Part shown: piece after piece, positions 25,937-33,730 of the stretch
How positions within the stretch are numbered: position 1 is the first letter of the stretch
Layout: every line of letters starts with the position of its first letter
Assembly: GCA_050945855.1 (NCBI GenBank)
Contig: JBMNTS010000001.1
Location: forward strand, 30,779-94,778
DNA: 64,000 bases
Source: CAYSNP01 sp050945855
Lineage (GTDB): Bacteria > Bacillota > Clostridia > Christensenellales > DTU072
Direction: 5' to 3'
Position numbers and translations under genes: made by a program
Notes under the pieces: model-generated
Database searches by the model: none
The model's input: only the letters and a program-made list of their open reading frames with translations
Told to the model about the DNA's origin: nothing

Positions 25937-26524
25937 TTAATCTAAGATGCCTTTGGAGGAAGGTATGCCCTTGCCCGATATTTTGACCGCCTCCGCCAGC
26001 GCCCTTGCCACGCCTTTGAATATGCTCTCCGCTATATGGTGAAAATTGGAGCCGTATACGTAATTTATGTGCAGGGTAATGCCGGCGTTAACAGTAAAGG
26101 CGCGCAAAAACTCTTCGATAAGCTGACAATCAAATTCCCCTATCTTTCCGCCTTCGGATAAAGGAGGCACATTGTAGACCAGCAGGCTTCTGCCCGAAAC
26201 GTCCAAATCCACTCTGGTCAACGCCTCATCCATGGGAATGCTCTTGTTGCCGAATCTGGTTATGCCCCATTTGTCGCCTAAGGCGGTATGAACGCATTTG
26301 CCCAAAGCTATGCCTATATCCTCCACCGAATGATGAAAGTCTACGAATATATCGCCTGAGCAAATCACCGTCAAATCAAAGTTGCCGTGAGCGGAAAAAA
26401 GCTCCAGCATATGATTGAAAAAACCTATCTTGGTATCAATGGTGCGTTCTCCCTTGCCGTCCAGATTTATAGACACAAAGGTATCCGTTTCCGCGGTTTT
26501 CCTGCTCAATTCGCTTTTCCTCAT
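25937..26524 (-). CDS. hisB: Imidazoleglycerol-phosphate dehydratase
   Basis: This is the monofunctional 195-residue dehydratase with two half-repeats and the manganese-binding histidine motifs FFNHMLELFSAHG (about 32-44), DFHHSVEDIGIALG (about 62-75) and NFHHIAESIFKG (about 161-172). No histidinol-phosphate phosphatase domain is attached. It overlaps hisD by four bases. Confidence 0.96.
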   Translation of the reverse strand: MRKSELSRKTAETDTFVSINLDGKGERTIDTKIGFFNHMLELFSAHGNFDLTVICSGDIFVDFHHSVEDIGIALGKCVHTALGDKWGITRFGNKSIPMDEALTRVDLDVSGRSLLVYNVPPLSEGGKIGEFDCQLIEEFLRAFTVNAGITLHINYVYGSNFHHIAESIFKGVARALAEAVKISGKGIPSSKGILD

Positions 26525-27801
26525 TTTTGACCTCCTTGGGGTATCCTTATTTTGACCGAATTTGCGTGCGCTCCGAAGCCTTCTGCCGTCGCAAGATCGT
26601 AAATATACGGCGCAGCGTTGTAAAATTGCTCTTTGTCATATTTGATGTAACTCATTTTTCTGCAAAAGGTATCCGTATTTAGCGCTTGGAAAAATCTGGC
26701 GGAACCGCTGGTGGGCAAAACGTGGCTGGGTCCCGCAAAGTAATCCCCTAACGCCTCCGGAGAGTATTCGCCAATAAATATCGCTCCGGCATTGTTAATT
26801 TGCTCCGCGTACTCTTCGGCATTTCTGCAGATTATCTCCAGATGCTCGGGGGCTATTATATCGGCTACCTCGCACGCAAGGCGCATATTCTTCACCAGAA
26901 TTACAGCGCCGTTGTTTTGCAGAGATTTTTTTATGATTTCCGCTCTTGCCAAACTGCCTGTTTGCCTCTCCAACTCAATCTGCACTTCGTCCGCAAGCCG
27001 GGGGCTGTCCGTCACCAGATACGCCGCGGAAAGCTCGTCATGCTCCGCCTGTCCCAGCATATCCGCGGCAACAATATCCGCCCTCGCACTCTCGTCCGCG
27101 ACAATCGCTATTTCGCTGGGACCCGCGGTCATATCTATTTTCACCGTGCCGAACAATTCCTTTTTTGCCAATGTCACGTAAATATTGCCCGGCCCCGCTA
27201 TTACGTCTACTTTGGGTATACTTTCCGTACCGTAGGCCATAGCGGCAACCGCTTGCGCTCCCCCTACCCTGTAGACGCGCTCTACGCCGCATTCCGCAGC
27301 CGCCGCTAAGGTAAGAGGATTGCTAAGGTTTGGGGAACACATTATTATCTCTTTTACGCCCGCGGCCTTGGCTACCAACGCCGTCATCAGCACGCTGGAA
27401 GGATACGCCGCCGTTCCGCCGGGAACGTAAATCCCCGCTCTTTTTAAGGGGCGGATAAGCGCGCCCGTGGCAATTCCGTTACCGGTGTGTATATTGTCGC
27501 TGCTTTTTTGCTTTAAGTGGTAATCGTATATATTTTTAGCCGCTTTTTTTATAGCCGTCATCAAATTGGGCGGCACTGCCCTGCGGGCTTGCTCTATTTC
27601 CTCTTTGCTTACGGCAATATTGTCCTTGTTTAATTGCAGCCTGTCAAACTTCAGGGTGTAATCAAAAACAGCCTCGTCCCCCCTTTGGCGCACATCCTTG
27701 ATAATGGAGCGCACCGAAAGGGCGATATCCTCTTTTTCCAGGTAATTATGAGTAAAAATTGCTTTTATATCCTCACCGGGATAACGGTATACCTTAATCA
27801 T
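26521..27801 (-). CDS. hisD: Histidinol dehydrogenase
   Basis: The 426-residue enzyme oxidises histidinol to histidine in two NAD-dependent steps. Family motifs include VPGGTAAYPSSVLMTALVA, GPGNIYVTLAKKEL, GPSEI and the zinc/catalytic stretch LGQAEHDELSAAYLVT. The region GDYFAGPSHVLPTSGSARF is near the C-terminus. A TTG four codons upstream would extend the frame, but the ATG at 27801 has CGAGGA just before it and gives the usual start. It overlaps hisG by eight bases. Confidence 0.96.
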   Translation of the reverse strand: MIKVYRYPGEDIKAIFTHNYLEKEDIALSVRSIIKDVRQRGDEAVFDYTLKFDRLQLNKDNIAVSKEEIEQARRAVPPNLMTAIKKAAKNIYDYHLKQKSSDNIHTGNGIATGALIRPLKRAGIYVPGGTAAYPSSVLMTALVAKAAGVKEIIMCSPNLSNPLTLAAAAECGVERVYRVGGAQAVAAMAYGTESIPKVDVIAGPGNIYVTLAKKELFGTVKIDMTAGPSEIAIVADESARADIVAADMLGQAEHDELSAAYLVTDSPRLADEVQIELERQTGSLARAEIIKKSLQNNGAVILVKNMRLACEVADIIAPEHLEIICRNAEEYAEQINNAGAIFIGEYSPEALGDYFAGPSHVLPTSGSARFFQALNTDTFCRKMSYIKYDKEQFYNAAPYIYDLATAEGFGAHANSVKIRIPQGGQK

Positions 27802-28429
27802 CTGTCCTCGCAAGCGCTTTTTTTATTGCTTGAATAAGCGGCGAAATAACTTCCCTTTTTGTTTTCAGGCTGACCTTGTTTACCACAAAGCGCGCGCTGC
27901 TTGTGGCTACTTCGTCCAGTATTGCCAAATCGTTTTCCGCCAGCGTTCTGCCGCTTTCCACAATATCCAAAATTACGTCCGAAAGCCCGATTACCGGTCC
28001 TAATTCCACGCTGCCGGACAGTTTTATAATTTCTATGTTTTGTTGTTTTTCCGCAAAATACTTTTTAGCGCAGTTGACGTATTTGGTGGCGACGCGCAAA
28101 TTGTTGATGCCTATAAAATCGGTGCCCGGCCTGCCTGCTATAACCAGTCTGCAGCCCGAAAAGCCCAAATCCAGCAGTTCGTAGATATTGCTTTCGCTCT
28201 CTAAAATGGTATCTTTGCCGCAAATGCCTATATCCGCCACTCCGTGCTCCACATAAGTGGGAACGTCCAGCGGTTTGACAAAAATAAATCTCAAGGTTTC
28301 CTTCTCATCGGTAAAAATCAGCTTTCTGCTGTCCACCTTGAGAAAAGACAAATCCAGCCCCGCTTTTTCCAGCAGGGCAATGCTTTTTTCCGCCAGTCTT
28401 CCTTTTGCGAGCGCAACGGTAATATTCAT
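27794..28429 (-). CDS. hisG: ATP phosphoribosyltransferase, short form
   Basis: The 211-residue HisG is the catalytic subunit of the short, hetero-octameric type. It starts ITVALAKGRLAEKSIALLEKAG and has DVPTYVEHGVADIGICGKD and VILDIVESGRTL. It lacks the C-terminal regulatory domain of long HisG and therefore needs HisZ, which is encoded directly upstream with a four-base overlap. Confidence 0.96.
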   Translation of the reverse strand: MNITVALAKGRLAEKSIALLEKAGLDLSFLKVDSRKLIFTDEKETLRFIFVKPLDVPTYVEHGVADIGICGKDTILESESNIYELLDLGFSGCRLVIAGRPGTDFIGINNLRVATKYVNCAKKYFAEKQQNIEIIKLSGSVELGPVIGLSDVILDIVESGRTLAENDLAILDEVATSSARFVVNKVSLKTKREVISPLIQAIKKALARTDD

Positions 28430-29619
28430 CTCTTCTCCTTTGCAAGCATGCCTTGCGCGTCAATAAAGATTATTTCCGAAATGCCTTTTGAGTCCGCATA
28501 TTCCCTTAGCGCGGCAATATCCGCCGTATAGGAATAGTCCACTATGTTTCCCGCCTCCGTCAACTGCTTGCAAACTTTCCTGTAAGCCGTATAAGCGGAG
28601 GGGGTGTTTTGCATGCCTATCGCGATTATGTTCTTATTATTATCCGCATTGCCGATAGACCCCTCTCTTGAAAGGGCGATGCACAGATTGTCAATGCCTA
28701 TAGCAAAGCCGGTGGCGGGTATGTCTTTGTCAAAGGAGCGGGTAAGCGTATCGTATCTGCCGCCGCTGAGTATGGGAGTGCCCAAAAAACGGGTTATGCC
28801 CTTGAATACAATACCGGTATAATATGTATACGTGTTGACAATGCCTAAATCAAAAGAAATATATTGCCCATACCCCATAGCCTGCAAAATCTTATAAACC
28901 TGTCTTAGATTGGCTAACGCCTGCAGGCTTTTTTCATTTGTCAGAATACTTTCGGCGCAATCCAGCATTTGCGAATCGCCGAACATATTGGTCAAATCAT
29001 TGATAAGCGAACGGGTTTGAGCGTCCAATAAGGAAAAAACGTTTTTGTCTATGAAATTCTTTTTATCAATAAAAGAAAAAACTTTTGCCTTTTGCGCTTC
29101 GCCAAGCGGAGTGCTGTCCAGAACCCCCTTTAATATGCCCACCTCTCCGATGTCAATCTGAAAATTGCGCAAGCCGGAAGCGGTCAGCGCGTCAATCGCC
29201 AAAGCTATCACCTCCGCGTCCGCAAAGGGCGCGCTTATGCCGAAAAGCTCCACTCCCGCCTGGGTAAATTCTCTGAGGCGGTTGCGTTCTGCCTTTAATT
29301 TGTAAGAATTGGCAAGATAACACAATCTCAAGGGAAAATCCGCGGGCAATTTGGTGGAAACTATTCTGCTTAACGGGGTGGTCATATCGCTTCTTAATAC
29401 CAGCAGACTGCCGTCCGTATCGCTTAACTTAAAAAGCTGATCCAGCGGCTCCACGCCTTCGCCTTCGGTAAAGACCTCATGATGTTCAATCAGCGGCGTC
29501 AGCACGGCGTCATATCCAAAGCCGGCAAACATGTTCATAATCCGCTCCTGAACAAAAATCTTTTCCTTTAACTGTTTAGGCAAAAAATCCTGCGTGCCCT
29601 GCACCAATTTGTATTTCAC
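28426..29619 (-). CDS. hisZ: ATP phosphoribosyltransferase regulatory subunit
   Basis: This 397-residue histidyl-tRNA synthetase-like protein lacks the anticodon-binding function and serves as regulatory partner of short HisG. It shows the class II core (TPLIEHHEVFTEG, LVLRSDMTTPLSRIVST, RLREFTQAGVELFG) but departs from true HisRS after about residue 330. The start codon is GTG with GGAG eight bases upstream. It is the first gene of hisZGDBAFIE, 80 bases behind yloV, with no clear promoter between. Confidence 0.92.
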   Translation of the reverse strand: MKYKLVQGTQDFLPKQLKEKIFVQERIMNMFAGFGYDAVLTPLIEHHEVFTEGEGVEPLDQLFKLSDTDGSLLVLRSDMTTPLSRIVSTKLPADFPLRLCYLANSYKLKAERNRLREFTQAGVELFGISAPFADAEVIALAIDALTASGLRNFQIDIGEVGILKGVLDSTPLGEAQKAKVFSFIDKKNFIDKNVFSLLDAQTRSLINDLTNMFGDSQMLDCAESILTNEKSLQALANLRQVYKILQAMGYGQYISFDLGIVNTYTYYTGIVFKGITRFLGTPILSGGRYDTLTRSFDKDIPATGFAIGIDNLCIALSREGSIGNADNNKNIIAIGMQNTPSAYTAYRKVCKQLTEAGNIVDYSYTADIAALREYADSKGISEIIFIDAQGMLAKEKR

Positions 29620-29699
29620 TCTTATTCTCCCGTCTTTAATTGCTTATCAAAACCGCTATTTGTTTAGGACAAAGCGCCGCCTTGCCCATTCGGGCTGCT

Positions 29700-31322
29700 C
29701 TACTCTATGGAAATGATATAGGAATAATGCTGCTGTCCGCCGTGGCATATATCTATATCAATATCGGGATAACTCACTCTTAAGGCGTCGCGCAATGCTT
29801 CGGCTGCGCCCTTTTCCACTTCTTCGCCGAAGTATAAGGTGACCGTGCTTACCGAGTCGTCAATCTGGGTAGTAAATACCTCTTTGACCACTTCCTCATT
29901 GGAGGACCCTTTGGCGATTATTTCATGCTCCACGGCGATAATATCCCCTATCTTTAATTGAAAACCGTCTATTTCCGCATCCCTTATCGCATGGGTGATT
30001 TGTATGCATTTGACTTGCCCCGCCGCGCTTTGCATATTGATAGTGTTTTGGTCCTCGCTGGCGTTTTCATCAAAAGCAATAGCCGCGGCTACGCCTTCCG
30101 CGATATTCTCTGTAGCTATAACTACCAATTTGTTGTGAGCAAGCTCTCTTGCCTGTTCCGCAGCCAATATAATATTCTTGTTGTTGGGCAGCACGAAAAC
30201 CGTTTTGGCGTTGACGGAGTCCACGGCGCTTACTATATCGGCGACGCTGGGATTCATTGTCTGCCCCCCTTCAATAACCACGTCCACGTTAAGTTCGCCA
30301 AACACTTCTTTTATGCCCTGTCCGGAGCTTACCGCTATCATACCGAATTTTTTGGCTTCTACCTGACTCCTGTTCCTTAACAGTTCCCTGTGCTGTTCAT
30401 GCATGTTTTCTATCTTAAGCTTATCCAGCTCCCCCAGCTTCAGCGCGTATTCCAAAGCTTTGTTGGGCTCATTGGTATGCACGTGCACTTTTACAAGCTG
30501 AAGGTCGCCCACGACAATTACGCTGTCGCCGATTTTGCATAAATCCAGGCGCAGCCTTTCTATGTCCGCGGTAGTTGTGGTGGCGTGCAGGTTAATAATA
30601 AAATATTCGGTACAGTAGCCGAACTGGATATTGTCAAGGTCGTGAATATCCGCGACCAGTTGCGTCTGAGGCGAAGGCTGTTCTTCCACAGTTTCCGCAG
30701 GCTTCATTTCTATGCCCGCGAGCACGTTGTACATACCCTGGAAAATGATAAGCAATCCTTTTCCGCCCGCGTCCACAACGCCCGCTTTTTTTAACACAGG
30801 CAGCATTTCCGGCGTTTTTTCCAGCGTTTCTTCCCCTTTTTTCAGTACAGCCTCAAAAAATTCAATGAGGGACAGCTTTTTTGCGGACAGCTTGCCGGCA
30901 AACTCGCCCATAATCCTTATTATGGTAAGGATGGTGCCTTCCTTGGGTATGGAAACGGCGTCGTAAGCGGATATCGCGCCCGCGTTAAACGCTTCCGCCA
31001 AAGCCTTGACATTAAAAACGCGCTGTTTGGTAAACACGCTTGCGAAACCCTTGAAAATCTGGGATAAGATTACTCCGCTGTTGCCTCTGGCGCCTTTAAG
31101 CGCGCCCTTGCTCAAAGCCTGCATTACCGATGAGATATCTTTTTCCTGCAAGGCGTCTATCTCTTTAATGGAGCTTGCCAAAGTCAAGCTCATATTGGTG
31201 CCGGTATCGCCGTCGGGCACGGGAAACACGTTAAGGTTATTGATAAGCTCTTTGTTTAACTCCAGATTGAGCTTACCGCCTTTTAACATATCTATTAACA
31301 AAAAATTGTCTATATTATTCAA
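29700..31322 (-). CDS. fakA: DAK2-domain fatty acid kinase subunit (YloV/FakA-like)
   Basis: The 540-residue protein has an N-terminal DAK2 kinase domain with NVFPVPDGDTGTNMSLTL (about 31-48), GARGNSGVILSQIF (about 77-90) and VDAGGKGLL, which bind ATP and metal. The C-terminal half is the FakB-facing region. FakA phosphorylates exogenous fatty acids bound to a DegV-like FakB; no fakB is in the window. It follows yloU, the standard Firmicute order opposite rpmB. Confidence 0.92.
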   Translation of the reverse strand: MNNIDNFLLIDMLKGGKLNLELNKELINNLNVFPVPDGDTGTNMSLTLASSIKEIDALQEKDISSVMQALSKGALKGARGNSGVILSQIFKGFASVFTKQRVFNVKALAEAFNAGAISAYDAVSIPKEGTILTIIRIMGEFAGKLSAKKLSLIEFFEAVLKKGEETLEKTPEMLPVLKKAGVVDAGGKGLLIIFQGMYNVLAGIEMKPAETVEEQPSPQTQLVADIHDLDNIQFGYCTEYFIINLHATTTTADIERLRLDLCKIGDSVIVVGDLQLVKVHVHTNEPNKALEYALKLGELDKLKIENMHEQHRELLRNRSQVEAKKFGMIAVSSGQGIKEVFGELNVDVVIEGGQTMNPSVADIVSAVDSVNAKTVFVLPNNKNIILAAEQARELAHNKLVVIATENIAEGVAAAIAFDENASEDQNTINMQSAAGQVKCIQITHAIRDAEIDGFQLKIGDIIAVEHEIIAKGSSNEEVVKEVFTTQIDDSVSTVTLYFGEEVEKGAAEALRDALRVSYPDIDIDICHGGQQHYSYIISIE

Positions 31323-31349
31323 TTTATCCTCACAAAAGCCTGCTTTCCT

Positions 31350-31700
31350 TTACAGACGCGAGCCCACCACATGCACATTAACGGCCTTAACTATAAGGCC
31401 GCTGAATGTTTCTACATGATAAATTACCGTCTTTGTCAGGGAATTGATTACCGCTTCCTTATTGACTCCGGCATTGAGAATCACATATAAATCAATATAA
31501 ATTCTGCTTTGAGTGGTGACTAACTTCACGCCTTTTTGCAACGGCTCTTTTTTAAACAGCAAAAGCAGGCTGTCACTTAATCTTCTGCTCACCAGGTCGG
31601 CAACTCCGTAGCATTCCTTAGCGACTTTGTTGACTATTATGGCAATAGCGTCATCGCTTATGGTAATATTTCCATATTTGTTGGAAGTGCAAAGAGACAT
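31350..31700 (-). CDS. yloU: Asp23/Gls24 family protein (YloU)
   Basis: This 116-residue protein has the Asp23 pattern: GNITISDDAIAIIVNKVAKECYGVADLVSR (about 9-38) and a C-terminal beta-alpha unit. Family members associate with the envelope or with fatty acid kinase; in Firmicutes yloU stands before yloV. A promoter lies at 31729-31757. Confidence 0.92.
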   Translation of the reverse strand: MSLCTSNKYGNITISDDAIAIIVNKVAKECYGVADLVSRRLSDSLLLLFKKEPLQKGVKLVTTQSRIYIDLYVILNAGVNKEAVINSLTKTVIYHVETFSGLIVKAVNVHVVGSRL

Positions 31701-31728
31701 CGCTTTCTCCTGATACTTAATGTATATT

Positions 31729-31757
31729 ATGATATATTAATTTGATTATTATTGCAA
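31729..31757 (-). promoter_or_regulatory. Promoter of yloU-yloV (possibly his)
   Basis: On the minus strand TTGCAA and TATCAT are separated by 17 bases. It may also feed the his genes, since no clear promoter precedes hisZ. Confidence 0.55.
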
Positions 31758-31785
31758 GTAATTTATTAAATCGAGCAACAAACTG

Positions 31786-31814
31786 TTGCATAAATCCATA
31801 AAACCCTGTATAAT
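31786..31814 (+). promoter_or_regulatory. Promoter of rpmB
   Basis: TTGCAT and TATAAT are separated by 17 bases; AGGAGG follows shortly before the rpmB ATG. Confidence 0.75.
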
Positions 31815-31843
31815 AAGACGGTCTTAATTAGGAGGTAACAAAA

Positions 31844-32035
31844 ATGTCAAGAGTTTGCAGCATTTGTGGAAAAGGCAGAATGAGCGGCAATCTGGTAAGT
31901 CACAGCCACAGGCTCACAAGGACAAGCTGGGGAGCAAATGTACAAAAAGTTAAAACTGTGGACGAGAGGGGAAAGACGGTCAACGCGTACGTATGCACAC
32001 GTTGTTTAAGGACGCAGAAAAAGACAAACGCTTAA
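31844..32035 (+). CDS. rpmB: 50S ribosomal protein L28
   Basis: The 63-residue protein has the L28 start (CSICGKGRMSGNLVSHS, with a CxxC) and the end VCTRCLRTQKKTNA. The two CxxC pairs mark a zinc-binding form. It is transcribed divergently from yloU-yloV, as in B. subtilis, and is closed by a strong terminator. Confidence 0.96.
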   Translation: MSRVCSICGKGRMSGNLVSHSHRLTRTSWGANVQKVKTVDERGKTVNAYVCTRCLRTQKKTNA

Positions 32036-32060
32036 ATACAATTCAAGTAATCAACAGCAA

Positions 32061-32087
32061 AAAGCCGCTTGGATTAGCGGCTTTTTC
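32061..32087 (+). terminator. Terminator of rpmB, probably bidirectional
   Basis: GCCGCT, a six-base loop and AGCGGC form the stem, with TTTTT on the plus side and a run of A on the other, so it could also end spoVM transcription from the minus strand. Confidence 0.85.
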
Positions 32088-32088
32088 T

Positions 32089-32160
32089 TTATGTTCTTTT
32101 TTTAAATAACCTGAATATGTATGAGAAAACTTTAGGACACTTAACGCAAACTATTTTCAT
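32089..32160 (-). CDS. spoVM: SpoVM-like sporulation micropeptide
   Basis: A 23-codon frame follows a very strong ribosome binding site (GGGAGGGG) and starts ATGAAAATA. The peptide begins MKIVCVKCPKVFSYIFRLF and ends in a basic cluster. It shares with B. subtilis SpoVM (26 residues) the initial MK, a K-x-P-K step at about 7-10, a mid IxR and the basic tail. SpoVM is an amphipathic helix that binds the convex forespore membrane and anchors the SpoIVA coat basement. Its place between rpe and rpmB is exactly that of B. subtilis spoVM. The two cysteines are unlike the Bacillus peptide. Identity rests on position plus pattern. Confidence 0.8.
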   Translation of the reverse strand: MKIVCVKCPKVFSYIFRLFKKRT

Positions 32161-32214
32161 AACCCCTCCCAACGCAAATATCTATATCAATATATGGCGA
32201 AAGGCGGGGGAGTG

Positions 32215-32871
32215 TTAAAACCTTTTCAGATTTTTAATGGTAAGGGCGGGGTCCTGCGACTTAAAAACGGCGCTGCCGGCAACCAGAATATCTATGCCCG
32301 CCTGAATCAACTTCGCGCTGTTATTTTCATTTACGCCGCCGTCTACCTCCAGCGGTATATCGTGTCCTTTTTGCGACAAATACTCTTTAATTATCTTTAT
32401 TTTGGCGTACGTTTCCTCTATAAATTTTTGCCCGCCGAATCCGGCATAAACGGACATAATCAATATAATATCACAATAGGGCGTCAGATGCGCCCAATCC
32501 TCGAAAGCGATATTGGGATTAAGCACTATGCCCGCTTTTACGCCGCGCTCCCTTATCCTTTTAAGCGCGCTCTCGGGGTCATTGCTTGCCTCCGGATGAA
32601 AGGTGAGTATATCCGCGCCGGAATCGATAAAAGCGTCAATGTACTTCTCGGGTTTGTCTATCATAAGGTGCACGTCAAGAGGCAGACGGGTGATTTTTTT
32701 GATAGCGGCCACCATCGGCATACCGAAGGTAATATTGGGTACAAAGCATCCGTCCATTACGTCGCAATGCACCAGATCGGCGCCCCATTTTTCCAGATTT
32801 TCTACATCTCTCTGCATATTTACAAAATCCGCGGATAAGATAGACGGTGAAACCAAAACTTTTTTATCCAT
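32215..32871 (-). CDS. rpe: Ribulose-phosphate 3-epimerase
   Basis: The 218-residue TIM barrel interconverts ribulose-5-phosphate and xylulose-5-phosphate. It shows SPSILSADF (about 8-16), HCDVMDGCFVPNITFG (catalytic Asp about 37), LDVHLMIDKPEKY and the C-terminal EVDGGVNENN (second catalytic Asp). It overlaps rsgA by eight bases, a conserved neighbourhood. Confidence 0.96.
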   Translation of the reverse strand: MDKKVLVSPSILSADFVNMQRDVENLEKWGADLVHCDVMDGCFVPNITFGMPMVAAIKKITRLPLDVHLMIDKPEKYIDAFIDSGADILTFHPEASNDPESALKRIRERGVKAGIVLNPNIAFEDWAHLTPYCDIILIMSVYAGFGGQKFIEETYAKIKIIKEYLSQKGHDIPLEVDGGVNENNSAKLIQAGIDILVAGSAVFKSQDPALTIKNLKRF

Positions 32872-33730
32872 ATTTCTTCCTCTCCTTTTCTCTAAGCTCT
32901 TCCAAAATTACCAGATAACGGCGATAACGCCCGGGCGCAAGAGCGCCCTTTTTGACCTCTTCCATAACGGCGCAACCCGGCTCCACGCTGTGAGTGCAGG
33001 CGGGGTAGCGGCATCCCCGGGCTACGGCAATATATTCGTCATAATAGAGCCGCAATTCGTCGGGTTTGCACTCTACGGCGTCCAGCATGGAAAAGCCGCA
33101 GGTATCCGCCAGCAGACCTTTCCCTACCTTGAAAATCTCTATATGCCTGGTGACGTTGCGCCCCCTTTTGATTTTAGGGCTTAGAGCGCCCGTTTTTACC
33201 CTCTCTTCATTTAACAAGGCGTTTAACAGTGAGCTTTTTCCCGCGGCGCTTTGTCCTAACAGGCAAGAAAGACCCCCGCCAATCTCCGCAACAAGGTCGG
33301 CTATGCCTTCTTTGGTCAGCGCGCTTACCTTCATTGTTTTGACAAGATTGTTATATTCGGCAATTATCTCCTCAAGGCTGTTCCCGCTCCGCAAATCCGC
33401 TTTATTATAACATAAAATCGGCTCTATGCCTTGGGAAAAACAATGAATAAGCATTTTATCCACCAAAAGCATATCCGGCTCGGGCTCGGGAGCGATTACG
33501 ATAAACGCCTTATCAAGATTGGCAACATTAGGTCTTATCAGATAGTTTTTACGCTTCAGCACTTTGGAAATAATCCCGCGATTGCCTCCCATCACGCTGA
33601 ATTCCACATTATCGCCCGCAACAATGTCCCCCTGAAGGCGCAATAAGCCTCTGGGGGCGCAAATATAATCTTTGCCCTCCGCGTTGACGGTATATCTGTT
33701 GGAGATAATCCTTACAACCTGACCTTTAAT
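32864..33730 (-). CDS. rsgA: Ribosome biogenesis GTPase RsgA with apparent AUU start
   Basis: RsgA (YloQ/CpgA) is a circularly permuted GTPase that helps mature the 30S subunit. The order of motifs is NKAD (about 109-112, G4), GQSAAGKSSLLN (about 159-170, G1) and DTCGF (about 209-213, G3). The zinc knuckle CRYPACTHSVEPGC follows. The first canonical in-frame start is a TTG at 33643, but it falls inside the conserved N-terminal OB-fold. The upstream codons read KGQVVRIISNRYTVNAEGKD and then ICAPRGLL, which is a normal RsgA N-terminus. Within this stretch the only plausible initiator is ATT at 33730, nine bases after GGAGG, overlapping the rlmN stop. That gives 288 residues, the usual length. 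prpC and prkC, normally just upstream, are absent. Confidence 0.9.
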   Translation of the reverse strand: MKGQVVRIISNRYTVNAEGKDYICAPRGLLRLQGDIVAGDNVEFSVMGGNRGIISKVLKRKNYLIRPNVANLDKAFIVIAPEPEPDMLLVDKMLIHCFSQGIEPILCYNKADLRSGNSLEEIIAEYNNLVKTMKVSALTKEGIADLVAEIGGGLSCLLGQSAAGKSSLLNALLNEERVKTGALSPKIKRGRNVTRHIEIFKVGKGLLADTCGFSMLDAVECKPDELRLYYDEYIAVARGCRYPACTHSVEPGCAVMEEVKKGALAPGRYRRYLVILEELREKERKKYG

